Shown here one piece after another: positions 18,770-27,443 of a stretch of 64,000 bases of DNA. The DNA comes from Terriglobia bacterium (lineage in GTDB: Bacteria; Acidobacteriota; Terriglobia; Acidiferrales; UBA7541). A program made the translations under genes and the position numbers. The notes beneath the pieces were generated by a model. It saw nothing but the letters and a program-made list of their open reading frames with translations. It searched no databases and was not told the origin of the DNA. Where the stretch lies: NCBI GenBank assembly GCA_020073605.1, contig JAIQEW010000009.1, positions 54,195 to 118,194 on the forward strand, read 5' to 3'. Within the stretch, counting starts at the first letter, position 1. Each line of letters starts with the position of its first letter.

Positions 18770-19225
18770 ATGGCATACAAACCCAAAGCGCCCCCGGTGA
18801 TGGCGGCACCGAACGTCATCCCCATGGCGGACATCATGCTGGTGCTGCTCATCATCTTCATGGTGATCACGCCCATGTTGCAGAAGGGCCTTCCCGTAAA
18901 CATGGCCAAGGCGGAAAACGCCGAGAAGATGCCCAATGCCGATCGGGACGACGCCGTCATCGTCGCCGTAACGAAGGACGGGCACTTCTTCCTCGGTAGC
19001 AGGGAAATCACGCTGGGCGAGATTACGGACGAAGTCAAGGATCAGCTTTCCAATCGCCTAGACAAAACCGTCTACGTTCGATCCGATGCACGCGCCAAGT
19101 ACGGCGACGTGGTCAAGGCGGTTGACGAAGTTCGCTCCGCCGGCGTTGAGAATCTCGGCCTGCTGACTGAAAAGCCTCAGACGAACAAGAATGTGCCGCC
19201 CCCGCCGCCTGGCGGTTCGGACTAG
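18770..19225 (+). CDS. exbD: ExbD/TolR-type biopolymer transport protein (first copy)
   Basis: 151 residues. Short N-terminus with the proton-carrying Asp in MADIMLVLLIIFMVITPM, one membrane helix, periplasmic domain with TVYVRSDARAKYGDVVKAVDEVRSAGV. Ends in a proline-rich tail (NVPPPPPGG). Three bases after exbB. Confidence 0.93.
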   Translation: MAYKPKAPPVMAAPNVIPMADIMLVLLIIFMVITPMLQKGLPVNMAKAENAEKMPNADRDDAVIVAVTKDGHFFLGSREITLGEITDEVKDQLSNRLDKTVYVRSDARAKYGDVVKAVDEVRSAGVENLGLLTEKPQTNKNVPPPPPGGSD

Positions 19226-19248
19226 CTTAGGCGAGCAAGGAGTTTTCC

Positions 19249-19677
19249 ATGGGAATGGCAGTTGGTGGTGGTAAAGGCGGTCCGGTTTCGGAACCCAACA
19301 TCGTTCCGTTGATTGACGTGCTCCTCGTGCTGATCATCATCTTCATGGTGATCACGCCGCGAACGCCTACGGGATTGAGTACTCTGGTGCCCCAGCCCCC
19401 TCCGCCCAATCAGAAGCAGACCGAGCCCGATAGCCGGACGATCGTGGTTCAGGTGATGAACGGCGGGAAAGTCATGATCAACCAGGATCAGAGCAACTGG
19501 GGGGAGCTCGGTCCGCGACTCTTTGACATCTTCAAGGAGCGTGCCGACAAGATTGCTTTCGTAAAGGGTGATGACGATGTCGAATTCGCGCAGGTGGCGA
19601 AGGCAATCGACATCATGCGCGGCGCCGGCATCGATCACGTGGGTCTTATCACCGCAAAAATAGAAGCAGGTCAGTAG
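19249..19677 (+). CDS. exbD: ExbD/TolR-type biopolymer transport protein (second copy)
   Basis: 142 residues. Proton-carrying Asp in NIVPLIDVLLVLIIIFMVITPR, followed by a periplasmic domain with FVKGDDDVEFAQVAKAIDIMRGAGIDHVGLI. Clearly paralogous to the preceding ExbD but diverged outside the helix. ExbD acts as a dimer, so tandem copies may form a heterodimer. AAGGAG lies eight bases upstream of the ATG. Confidence 0.93.
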   Translation: MGMAVGGGKGGPVSEPNIVPLIDVLLVLIIIFMVITPRTPTGLSTLVPQPPPPNQKQTEPDSRTIVVQVMNGGKVMINQDQSNWGELGPRLFDIFKERADKIAFVKGDDDVEFAQVAKAIDIMRGAGIDHVGLITAKIEAGQ

Positions 19678-19761
19678 CTGGAATTTGTGTAGTCGTCTGA
19701 CTTGCGGATTCGCCGCCGCTGGCGGGCTGGCGCAGCCACCGACTTCTTAAGGAGAGCAGGG

Positions 19762-20583
19762 ATGCAGCGGAAGCCTCATGTTCTGTTTCTTGCGGCTGTC
19801 GTCATGGCCGCATTGGCCGCCGGAGCCGGCTGCGACAAGCTCCGCGCTCGAGACAAACTCAATAAGGGCGTCCAGGCCTATAAGAACGCCCAATTTGACC
19901 AGGCGATCGAGGATTTCAAGGCGGCGAAGGACCTCGATCCGTCGCTCACGAACGCCCAGCTCTATCTCGCAACCGCCTACGCGAGTCAATACATTCCCGG
20001 CGCTCCCTCGCAGGACAACATTCGCAATGGCGAGCAGGCCATCGCCGAATTCAAGAATATTCTGAACAACGATCCCAACAACATCTCTGCGATCGATGGC
20101 ATTGGTTCCATCCTTTACAACATGGGCGGAACGCCGTTCGATGCGCAGAAGCTCCAGGACTCAAAGACGTATCACCAGAAGCATATCGCGATTAAGCCCG
20201 ACGATCCCGAGCCTTACTACTGGATTGGCGTGATTGACTGGTCGCTCTGCTATCGCGCCAACAAGGAAATGCGCGAAACGTACAACAAATCGTCAAAGAA
20301 GCCGGTCAAGGAAAGCGACGCGATGCCGCCGGCTCTCGCCACGCAATTCGCCCAGAAGTATGGCTCGACCATCGACGATGGCGTCACGAGTCTCCAAAAG
20401 GCCATTAGCCTGCGCCCTGATTACGACGACGCAATGGCTTACCTGAATCTGCTCTACCGCCAGAAGGCCGATACCGAATCCACTTCCGCTGCGCGCGATG
20501 CGGATTTCCAGCAGGCGGATGATCTCGTGGAAAGGGTCAAGGCGATCAAGCAGAAGAAGGCCAATATCCAGCCGACTTCGTAG
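19762..20583 (+). CDS. TPR-repeat lipoprotein
   Basis: 273 residues. Lipoprotein signal ending in LAAGAGC (Cys24), then tetratricopeptide repeats, for example LNKGVQAYKNAQFDQAIEDFKAAKDLDP and later units up to about residue 245. Last gene of the tonB-exb group and followed by a strong terminator. A TPR protein at this place is a recurrent feature of such clusters; a role in organising the Ton complex or periplasmic interactions is inference. Start chosen because GGAGAGCAGGG precedes this ATG; an upstream extension would add a non-signal sequence. Confidence 0.85.
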   Translation: MQRKPHVLFLAAVVMAALAAGAGCDKLRARDKLNKGVQAYKNAQFDQAIEDFKAAKDLDPSLTNAQLYLATAYASQYIPGAPSQDNIRNGEQAIAEFKNILNNDPNNISAIDGIGSILYNMGGTPFDAQKLQDSKTYHQKHIAIKPDDPEPYYWIGVIDWSLCYRANKEMRETYNKSSKKPVKESDAMPPALATQFAQKYGSTIDDGVTSLQKAISLRPDYDDAMAYLNLLYRQKADTESTSAARDADFQQADDLVERVKAIKQKKANIQPTS

Positions 20584-20616
20584 CCACCCCGGGTTTCCCG
20601 GGTGCCATTCCTTTCG

Positions 20617-20650
20617 ACGGCGGGCCGTTCAGGCCCGCCGTTTCTTTTTT
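20617..20650 (+). terminator. Rho-independent terminator after the tonB-exb-TPR group
   Basis: Perfect 10-bp stem (ACGGCGGGCC / GGCCCGCCGT) with a 5-base loop, then TTTCTTTTTT. Confidence 0.92.
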
Positions 20651-20734
20651 CAGTGGCAATGCGGCGCCGCTGCGCGATCGTGCTGGCCGCAGAGAAACAC
20701 TGGGGATTGTCCGCTGTGCAATTGCTGGTGAGAC

Positions 20735-21055
20735 TTAAGCCTTGTGCTGCAAAATCATGCCCGAAAGGCTCAGGCCGAGGCCGCTCAGGAGCAGCAGGGG
20801 AGATAGGTAGATAGTCACGAGCGGCGCGATCGGAAAGGGGAGTTGCAGCCCGCTGTATCCGCCGGCGAAGTAGTGGACGAGCGCAGCCAGAAGCACGCAA
20901 AGGAGCCCCTGGCGAATCTTCCCCCGCCCCACGGCGCGGTGGGGATTCCTTAGGCGAACTTCTGGAACGGCCGAGAGTGCCTCCCGGCAATACGGACACT
21001 GCGTGGACTGATCGAATATCACCTTACCGCAATGCGGACACTGGCGCGTTGGCAT
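20735..21055 (-). CDS. Small zinc-ribbon membrane protein
   Basis: 106 residues. An N-terminal CPHC...CPYC zinc ribbon (Cys6, Cys9, Cys20, Cys23) is followed by two hydrophobic segments (LLCVLLAALVHYFAG and PFPIAPLVTIYLSPLLLLSGLGLSL). Function unknown; zinc ribbon plus helices is common among small bacterial membrane proteins of unknown role. The frame extends upstream but the sequence there lacks coding character, so the ATG beginning MPTRQCPHC is taken. Confidence 0.72.
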   Translation of the reverse strand: MPTRQCPHCGKVIFDQSTQCPYCREALSAVPEVRLRNPHRAVGRGKIRQGLLCVLLAALVHYFAGGYSGLQLPFPIAPLVTIYLSPLLLLSGLGLSLSGMILQHKA

Positions 21056-21287
21056 AGTACGACCCCGCTTTCTATCGTAAGTATTGGCCGCAGGGCTGTC
21101 AATTTCCCGGCATCCAGATGGTAACCGCCAGGCGGGCCGGACCCGCCCGCACATCCGATCGTTCAAACACCCCCGCAAACGAAAAGTTTCGGGGCGCTTT
21201 TGTGGTCCCTGGCGATTTTCCGTTGACGGTTCTTCCGGCCGTTGTGAGAGAATCCACGCGATGGTCGGCGGAAGGGAATTTCGTTCG

Positions 21288-21812
21288 ATGAAAGTTGTCT
21301 TGGGCGCGATGCTGATCGCGCTCTTCGCTGGGGGAGCTTCACGCCTCGTGTCGGGCGCGTTGGCACAGGCCCCTGGCCAATCCGCCGCGGCGCATCCCGC
21401 ATCCGCTGCCGGTTCGGCTCCATCCGACCCGTGGACCAGCGCGCAGACTGTGCAGCCTTCCGACCTGGCCAAGGAACTCGCAGATGCGCCTCAAGCCTCA
21501 AAGCCCACGGTCGTCTGCGTTGGCCCGCGCGTGCTATACAGGGGCGGCCATGTACCCGGTGCCTCGTATCACGGAACGGCTTCGACTCCGCAGGGCCTCG
21601 ACGATCTGAAGAAGTGGGCGGAGAGCATCCCGCGTTCCACGAACGTCGTGGTGTATTGCGGCTGCTGCCCGCTCGATCGCTGCCCCAACCTCCGTCCGGC
21701 GTTCACCGCCCTGCACGACATGGGCTTCACGCACCTCCGCATGCTCTTGATTCCCACCAACTTCTATACCGATTGGGTCAAGCCCGGCTATCCGTTCGAA
21801 AAGAGCGAGTGA
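21288..21812 (+). CDS. Exported rhodanese-like protein
   Basis: 174 residues. N-terminal signal or anchor segment (VVLGAMLIALFAGGASRLVSGALA), then a rhodanese-like fold: ADAPQASKPTVVCVGPRVLYRGGHVPGA, STNVVVYCGCCPLDRCPN, and GFTHLRMLLIPTNF. The active-site loop reads YCGCCPLDRCP, with Cys in the rhodanese position plus three nearby cysteines, which might instead bind metal or form disulfides. An ATG at 21261 in the same frame is possible; GAAGGGA before 21288 favours the later start. Confidence 0.75.
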   Translation: MKVVLGAMLIALFAGGASRLVSGALAQAPGQSAAAHPASAAGSAPSDPWTSAQTVQPSDLAKELADAPQASKPTVVCVGPRVLYRGGHVPGASYHGTASTPQGLDDLKKWAESIPRSTNVVVYCGCCPLDRCPNLRPAFTALHDMGFTHLRMLLIPTNFYTDWVKPGYPFEKSE

Positions 21813-21857
21813 CGCGGGCCGCGAAATGCGCCCGCGGAAAACGAGCCCGCTGCGTTT

Positions 21858-22325
21858 CTACTTCTCTTGGAGGGACTTGAGGTAGTTGGTCAGGTTCGTG
21901 ATGCGCAGCGCGACTTGCTTCTCGTCGGATTTTGTCGTTGCCGCGAAGATCTTCCCCCAGATTGGCATTTCCGAAGGACCGTGGTCCTGCATTTTCGCCC
22001 CGCTCAGCAGAATGGTCTGGATATACGCGTCGGGAAACTTTCCCTCGTGGCGCTGGGCGAGCGTGGTCAGGTCGGGCACCGGCGCCGTGAATGGAGACGA
22101 GGCGGGCGGGGGGCCGTTGCCCTTGCCGTCGTTGCCGTGGCAGACCGCGCAATTCTGCTTGTAGAGTTCCGCGCCGGAATTTGGAACGCGTGGCGTCTTC
22201 TTTGGCTTGGCTGGTTTCTCCTGCGCCGCACAGTTCCCGAAACACAATCCCACGAGCGCGCAAAGGATCGCCGCACCGCGAATCGCCTGCACGAGGGTCC
22301 GATGTTTCTTGAAGGAAGTCCGCAT
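21858..22325 (-). CDS. Exported mono-heme cytochrome c
   Basis: 155 residues. Signal peptide (LVQAIRGAAILCALVGLCFGNCAA), then one heme-binding CAVCH at residues 59-63 and a likely axial Met in EMPIWG (Met120). Resembles class I cytochromes c (cytochrome cbb3-type/c553-like) of the periplasm. The rhodanese-like gene lies convergent to its left. Redox partner unknown. Confidence 0.88.
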   Translation of the reverse strand: MRTSFKKHRTLVQAIRGAAILCALVGLCFGNCAAQEKPAKPKKTPRVPNSGAELYKQNCAVCHGNDGKGNGPPPASSPFTAPVPDLTTLAQRHEGKFPDAYIQTILLSGAKMQDHGPSEMPIWGKIFAATTKSDEKQVALRITNLTNYLKSLQEK

Positions 22326-22475
22326 GGATGCTTTCCCGACGGTAGTTTGATCGCGAGGCTTTGTCAACGAAACGGAGGGTGGAGAGTGCTTGTATTGCGA
22401 CTGCTCCGGACCGCCGAAGTCGATCCGCTGCAACGGCTTGCGCCCTGAAGCACAAGGGGTCGCGAAAGCATCCAA

Positions 22476-22481
22476 TAAAAT
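22476..22481 (+). promoter_or_regulatory. -10-like TAAAAT six bases before the rel start codon
   Basis: TAAAAT followed by six bases and the ATG at 22488, with no Shine-Dalgarno sequence. Consistent with a leaderless transcript. Confidence 0.38.
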
Positions 22482-22487
22482 ACTACA

Positions 22488-24704
22488 ATGAAATCGTCCA
22501 TGGACTTGGCCGGCAAACCTGCCATTAGTCTCGCTGCGCGGCGCACGGTCGATCTGCGCTTCGTCGAGCTGACGGACAAGGTGCGCCGCAACCGCCCCGG
22601 CGACGACCTCGATCTCCTCCGCCGCGCCTACGACTTCGCTGCCGAACAGCACAAGGCGCAGACGCGCCTCTCCGGTGAACCGTATCTATCGCACCCTGTC
22701 GAAGTGGCGCATCTCCTCGCGGACATGAAACTCGATGTGACTTCGCTCTGCGCCGCGCTTCTCCACGACGTCGTCGAAGACACGAAGATGCCCATCGAGA
22801 AGATCTCCGAGCAATTCGGTCCCGATGTCGCGCGGCTCGTGGAGGGCGTGACGAAGATCAGCAAGCTCGACCTTCTCGCTCCGGAAGACCGCCAGGCCGA
22901 AAACGTCCGCAAGATGCTGCTCGCCATGGTCAACGACGTTCGCGTCGTGATGGTGAAGCTCGCCGACCGCCTGCACAACATGCGCACGCTCGAATATCTC
23001 GCGCCCGAGCGCCAGCTCCGCATCGCGCGTGAGACGCTCGATATCTATGCGCCCGTCGCCAACCGGCTCGGCATGGGCCTCATCCGCGGCGAGCTCGAGG
23101 ATCTGGCGTTCCGCTATCTCGAGCCCGAGGCGTTTTTCGAGTTGCAGAAGAAAGTCGCGTCCAAGCAGAACGTCTTCGACAAATTCCTTGCCGAAGTGCA
23201 GAACACGATCCGCGAAAAGATGGTCGAGAGCGGAATCCCCGCCGAGGTTCAGGCCCGCATCAAGCGCCTCTATTCGGTGCACCTGAAAATCCAGAAGCAG
23301 CAGCGCAATCTCGACCAGATCTACGACCTGCTGGCCGTCCGCGTGATCACCGACACGGTGAAGAATTGCTATGCCGCGCTCGGCGTGATCCATCAGATCT
23401 GGCGGCCCGTGCCCGGCCGCTTCAAGGACTACATCGCCATGCCGCGGCCGAACCTCTACCAGTCGCTCCATACGGCCGTGATCCATTCCGGACAGCCGTT
23501 CGAGGTGCAGATTCGCACGCAGGAGATGCACCGCATTGCCGAGCAGGGCGTCGCGGCGCACTGGAAGTACAAGGGCGGGCCTGAAGTGGCGTCATCGGCC
23601 GACGATCAGCGGATCGTCTGGATGCGCCATTTGATCGAGTGGGTGCAGGAGATGCAGGAGCCGAGCGAGTTTCTCTCGACGCTCCGCGTGGATCTCTATC
23701 CCGAAGAGGTCTATACGTTCACGCCGAAGGGTCGCGTGGTCGTCCTGCCTCGCGGTGCCACCCCCGTGGATTTTGCCTATGCCGTCCACACCGAAGTCGG
23801 GCATCAGTGCTCCGGCGCGAAGGTGAATGGCGAGATGGTGCCGCTGCGCCACGCGCTCGCCAATGGCGATGTCGTCGAAGTCGTCACGCAGAAGGGCCAC
23901 GCGCCCTCGCGCGACTGGCTCTCGTTCGTTCACACCTCGCGCGCGCGCAGCAAGATTCGCCAGTGGATCAACCTGCACGAGCGCGAGGAGGCCACAGACG
24001 TCGGCCGGCGCCTGCTGGAGAAGGAAGCGCGCCAGGTAGGCGCGAGCCTGAAGAAGATCCCTGACGAAGTGTGGCAGCGCGTCGCCGCAGAATACGGCTG
24101 TTCGCGGGTCGAAGATCTCTACGCCGACCTCGGCTACGGGAAATGGTCCGCGCGCCAGGTGATCGCCAAGGCCACCGGCCAGCCACAGGCCGCTCCGCAG
24201 GAGGAGCAGCAGCCGAAGCTCACATCGACCGTCAAGCGAATGCTCGGTATGGACGACGCAGCCATCGTCGTCCGCGGCCACGACGACTTGATGGTGTACC
24301 GCTCGAAATGCTGCAATCCCATTCCCGGTGACGACATCATCGGGTACGTCACGCGCGGGCGCGGCATCGCCGTCCACAGCAAGAAGTGCCCCAACGTCGA
24401 AAATTTACTGTACGAGGCCGATCGCCGCATTGCCGTCGAATGGGCCGACTCCACTCAAGCTACTTTCCCGGTTCGCCTGCGCATTTTCACCGAGGATCGT
24501 CCCGGAATGCTCGCCGCCATCACGAGCGTCATCAGCGAGACGGGCGCGAACATCCGCACCTTTGAGAGCGGCGGCGACGACAACATCCGCGCGCGCATCG
24601 AAGTCGCGCTCGACGTCCGGGACCGCAAGCAGCTTGAGCACATCCTCTCCGGCATCAAGCGCATCCCGGGCGTCTTCGATATCGAGCGGGTTTACAACGT
24701 TTAG
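22488..24704 (+). CDS. rel: Bifunctional (p)ppGpp synthetase/hydrolase (RelA/SpoT family)
   Basis: 738 residues. N-terminal HD hydrolase domain (AALLHDVVEDTKM, VKLADRLHNMRTLEYL) and synthetase domain (RPVPGRFKDYIAMPRPNLYQSLHT). The RFKD (RxKD) motif, plus an intact HD site, indicates a bifunctional Rel/SpoT-type enzyme rather than a monofunctional RelA. Then a TGS domain (VYTFTPKGRVVVLPRGATPVDFAY) and a C-terminal ACT domain (IFTEDRPGMLAAITSVIS). Controls the stringent response through (p)ppGpp levels. Divergent from the cytochrome gene. Confidence 0.96.
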   Translation: MKSSMDLAGKPAISLAARRTVDLRFVELTDKVRRNRPGDDLDLLRRAYDFAAEQHKAQTRLSGEPYLSHPVEVAHLLADMKLDVTSLCAALLHDVVEDTKMPIEKISEQFGPDVARLVEGVTKISKLDLLAPEDRQAENVRKMLLAMVNDVRVVMVKLADRLHNMRTLEYLAPERQLRIARETLDIYAPVANRLGMGLIRGELEDLAFRYLEPEAFFELQKKVASKQNVFDKFLAEVQNTIREKMVESGIPAEVQARIKRLYSVHLKIQKQQRNLDQIYDLLAVRVITDTVKNCYAALGVIHQIWRPVPGRFKDYIAMPRPNLYQSLHTAVIHSGQPFEVQIRTQEMHRIAEQGVAAHWKYKGGPEVASSADDQRIVWMRHLIEWVQEMQEPSEFLSTLRVDLYPEEVYTFTPKGRVVVLPRGATPVDFAYAVHTEVGHQCSGAKVNGEMVPLRHALANGDVVEVVTQKGHAPSRDWLSFVHTSRARSKIRQWINLHEREEATDVGRRLLEKEARQVGASLKKIPDEVWQRVAAEYGCSRVEDLYADLGYGKWSARQVIAKATGQPQAAPQEEQQPKLTSTVKRMLGMDDAAIVVRGHDDLMVYRSKCCNPIPGDDIIGYVTRGRGIAVHSKKCPNVENLLYEADRRIAVEWADSTQATFPVRLRIFTEDRPGMLAAITSVISETGANIRTFESGGDDNIRARIEVALDVRDRKQLEHILSGIKRIPGVFDIERVYNV

Positions 24705-24769
24705 TTTCTCCGGCGCCCCAACCCAGTAATCCTTCCGCGACATCCCAATCCGCCTTCGCTCCCGGCGCG

Positions 24770-24775
24770 TACAAT
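24770..24775 (+). promoter_or_regulatory. -10-like TACAAT six bases before a start codon
   Basis: TACAAT, then six bases, then the ATG at 24782; no Shine-Dalgarno sequence. Same geometry as at 22476. Confidence 0.36.
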
Positions 24776-24781
24776 GTATCC

Positions 24782-25444
24782 ATGGGGGTTATTATCCTGG
24801 CACGCCATCTCGCACATGGCCTCGGTAAGCCTGCGCTCGCGCGCCTGACTCTAGTGCGCGTCCTGTCCGCTGCTGCGCTTGTATGCTGCATTGTCGGCTG
24901 CCATCGCATTCCTCCCCTCGATACGAAACCGCTCGACACAGCGGGCATGAGCTACGACACGATCCAGGAATTGAAGGGTCTCCAGATCACGGCGCCCGAA
25001 GTGACCGAGCTTGCGGCAGCGCGCCAGGGCGGTCTTTCCGATTCCGGCTGCGTCGAGATCGTCAAGACGTATCGCAGCCGCAGCCAGGCGTTCGATGCGG
25101 GCGATGCCGTTGCAGGATTGGTCCGGGCGCAGGTAAGCGAAGCCACGATCCTCGAACTCGCGAAGCTCAATCAGCTGGGCCTCAATGCGGGCGAGCTTCA
25201 AGCGATGCGCCTCGCCGGTTTGTCGGATGCCATCCTCCTCGAAGTGGCTCGCCACCGCGCGGCAGGCAAGCCGGTGCTCGCGGGCGCTTCGCTCGCGAAT
25301 CTCAAGAACGTCGGCGTGCGCGAACTGACGCTGCTCGAGCTCTCGCGCCGCGGGGTTCCCGATTCGCAGGCGGCTGCAATCATCTCGGCTCGCCACCATG
25401 GCGCGAGCGACGCCGAACTTCTCCGCAGGTTCAGCGGCTCCTAG
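24782..25444 (+). CDS. Hypothetical lipoprotein with repeated helical motif
   Basis: 220 residues. Signal region ending in VCCIVGC (putative lipidated Cys40). The remainder contains recurring short helical units with the pattern 'GLSD...L.EVAR' / 'GVRELTLLELSRRGV' / 'GLQITAPEVTELAAARQ', suggesting a small alpha-helical repeat domain resembling the 'variable/short C-terminal' helices seen in many bacterial exported proteins. I do not recognise the family. It sits between rel and the M1-like gene on the same strand. Confidence 0.62.
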   Translation: MGVIILARHLAHGLGKPALARLTLVRVLSAAALVCCIVGCHRIPPLDTKPLDTAGMSYDTIQELKGLQITAPEVTELAAARQGGLSDSGCVEIVKTYRSRSQAFDAGDAVAGLVRAQVSEATILELAKLNQLGLNAGELQAMRLAGLSDAILLEVARHRAAGKPVLAGASLANLKNVGVRELTLLELSRRGVPDSQAAAIISARHHGASDAELLRRFSGS

Positions 25445-25482
25445 TGCCGATTTTCCGCCTTTTCCCAGCCGTTGCGTCCCGG

Positions 25483-25488
25483 TAGAAT
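25483..25488 (+). promoter_or_regulatory. -10-like TAGAAT nine bases before a TTG start
   Basis: TAGAAT followed by nine bases and the TTG at 25498; no Shine-Dalgarno sequence. Confidence 0.34.
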
Positions 25489-25497
25489 CTTCGCATC

Positions 25498-26982
25498 TTG
25501 AAGAGCATCGCTCCGCGCTCGCTTGTCTTCGCGTTGGTTCCCACTCTGCTTCTCCTGTGCGGATTTTCCTGCGACGTGCCGCTCGCTCCGGGGTATCGAG
25601 TCCTCAAGGAATCGCGCGGAGTCCGCTTCGTTCCCGGCCAGACTCCGGAATTGCGGGTTCAAACGCGTTACGTGCTTCGGAATTCGGGCAGCGCCGATCT
25701 GACGTTTGTGGATGCGATCTTCCCGGAAGAACGATCGTTCGGCCGGAAGAATCTCCGCGTGCAAGTGAGCGGCCGCGAAGCAACGCTCTCGAATCTGCCG
25801 GGAGATTACCAGGCCGAGCGGCCCAACGCGCTTCGCATCGCGCTCGATCCTCCCTGGCAGCGCAAGCAAACGCGCGAGCTCCTGATCGAATACACGTTGA
25901 GTTCTCCTGAAAACCTGGGCGCGAGAATCACGATCGAAGAGAACAGTTTTCATCTCGGTTCGAGCGGATGGTTCCCCGAACTCCTCCCTCCCAAGCACCT
26001 CCTTGCTCCGCATCCGAACGCGCCGAAGGTCACGGACTACACGATTCGCGTGCCCGCCGATTTCTTTGTCTTGGCCAGGGGCGCGTCCAAGGGCCGGAAA
26101 GCGGATGGCAGCGAGATGGAGCACCGCTTCGTGCTGGATGCGAAGGATCTGGCTCCGTACGTTGTCGCCGGCCGCTATGCGGCGTGGCCCGAGCCTCGAA
26201 ACAACCGCTCCGCTGTGTTTTGGACGCTCCAGCCCTTGAAGGACGACCCGGGGCCAGCCGCGGAACGGCTCATGGCGGCGTGGAACACATTGGAAAAAAC
26301 CTTCGGCCCGCTCGACAAGAACATCAAGGCTCCTCACATCGTCGAAGCGCCCGGATTTCGCGGGCACCTTTCCGGCGAGACGGGACCGGCGGCGGCGGAT
26401 TTCCCGGGAGGCGCAATCGTGAATCCTGCGGCCCTGGAGCTCGGGACGAGCAGCGACCGGTTTCTCGAAATCGTCACCCACGCTCTCGCCCACGATTGGT
26501 TCGGCGACCAAATGTATCCGAGCCCCGATGCAGCGCTCGGCATCGGCGAAGGTTTGCCGGAGTACGCCACGATTGTGGTCGACGAGGCGCACAGCGGTCC
26601 GGATGGACGCCGCCGGCGCATCGTCCAATATCTGCGGAGATACGATGAGGCTCGGAGCAATGTGGCCGAGATTCCCCTCGGCACCACATTGCTGGATAGC
26701 CCGGCCGCCCAGCGCCGCATCGCTCTCGCCAAGGCGCCGCTCTTTTTCGTGGCGCTGGAAGACGCCTGCGGGGAAGCGCCGTTTCGCGCCGGGCTCGCGC
26801 ATCTCCTGGTGGTGCTGCGAGGGCAGGAGGTCGATTACAATGCCTTGCGGTCGGCGCTCGAGCAATCGACCAGCAGGAATCTTGGGAGCATGTTCCGCCT
26901 ATGGCTCAATAACAAGGGCATCCCCGACGACTTTCGGAGCCGGTATCAGGGCTCGCCCGCGGGCGAGGTAGCCGAGAAATGA
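25498..26982 (+). CDS. M1-type (gluzincin) aminopeptidase homologue lacking the catalytic Glu
   Basis: 494 residues with an N-terminal hydrophobic export signal (LVFALVPTLLLLCGFSC). The body matches the layout of M1 aminopeptidases: N-terminal beta domain, then THALAHDWFGDQ at residues 327-338 and GIGEGLPEYA at 349-358. In active enzymes this is HExxH-(18)-E followed by xWFG. Here the two histidines (328, 332) and the distal Glu351 are present with the exact 18-residue spacing, but the catalytic Glu after the first His is Ala329. It is therefore predicted to bind zinc but not hydrolyse peptides, unless another base substitutes. The TTG start gives the signal peptide; no nearer ATG does. Confidence 0.75.
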   Translation: MKSIAPRSLVFALVPTLLLLCGFSCDVPLAPGYRVLKESRGVRFVPGQTPELRVQTRYVLRNSGSADLTFVDAIFPEERSFGRKNLRVQVSGREATLSNLPGDYQAERPNALRIALDPPWQRKQTRELLIEYTLSSPENLGARITIEENSFHLGSSGWFPELLPPKHLLAPHPNAPKVTDYTIRVPADFFVLARGASKGRKADGSEMEHRFVLDAKDLAPYVVAGRYAAWPEPRNNRSAVFWTLQPLKDDPGPAAERLMAAWNTLEKTFGPLDKNIKAPHIVEAPGFRGHLSGETGPAAADFPGGAIVNPAALELGTSSDRFLEIVTHALAHDWFGDQMYPSPDAALGIGEGLPEYATIVVDEAHSGPDGRRRRIVQYLRRYDEARSNVAEIPLGTTLLDSPAAQRRIALAKAPLFFVALEDACGEAPFRAGLAHLLVVLRGQEVDYNALRSALEQSTSRNLGSMFRLWLNNKGIPDDFRSRYQGSPAGEVAEK

Positions 26983-27054
26983 AGGACACAGTCGCCGCGA
27001 GTCTCGTCTAGTTCCGACTTTCCGTTTTCTAATTTCCGTTTTTCAGGAGGCGTT

Positions 27055-27432
27055 GTGAGGGAAATCATCGCGACAGAAAAAGGGCCGAAGGCCATCGGCC
27101 CTTACTCGCAGGCGGTCAAGGCCAACGGGTTCATCTTTACGGCGGGCCAGGTTGCGTTCGATCCGGCCACCGGCCAGCTCATCGAAGGAGACGTCGCGCG
27201 GCAGACGGCTCGCGTGTTCGAGAATCTAAAAGCAATCGTCGAAGCGGCGGGCTCATCGCTCGATCGCGCCGTGAAGGCCACCGTCTATTTGAAGGACATG
27301 AACGATTTCGCCGCGATGAACGAGGTCTACGCGCGCTATTTTCCAGCGAATCCGCCCGCGCGCTCGACTGTGGAAGCGGCGCGGCTCCCGCGCGACGTCC
27401 GCGTGGAAATCGACTTGATCGTTCTGGCCTGA
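27055..27432 (+). CDS. ridA: RidA family reactive enamine/imine deaminase
   Basis: 125 residues, full length. Hydrolyses reactive enamine/imine intermediates from PLP enzymes such as threonine dehydratase. Signature GPKAIGPYSQAVKANGFIFTAGQ at the start and the substrate-binding Arg in NPPARSTVEAARLPRDVRVEID near the end. GTG start with AGGAGG four bases upstream. Directly after its stop lies the 3' remnant of an unrelated gene (sthA). Confidence 0.94.
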   Translation: MREIIATEKGPKAIGPYSQAVKANGFIFTAGQVAFDPATGQLIEGDVARQTARVFENLKAIVEAAGSSLDRAVKATVYLKDMNDFAAMNEVYARYFPANPPARSTVEAARLPRDVRVEIDLIVLA

Positions 27433-27443
27433 AGCGCGCTCGC

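Noticed and set aside
18770..19677. Two exbD genes in a row as an anomaly
   Set aside because: Tandem exbD copies next to exbB and tonB are common in related bacteria, so this is noted but not unusual.
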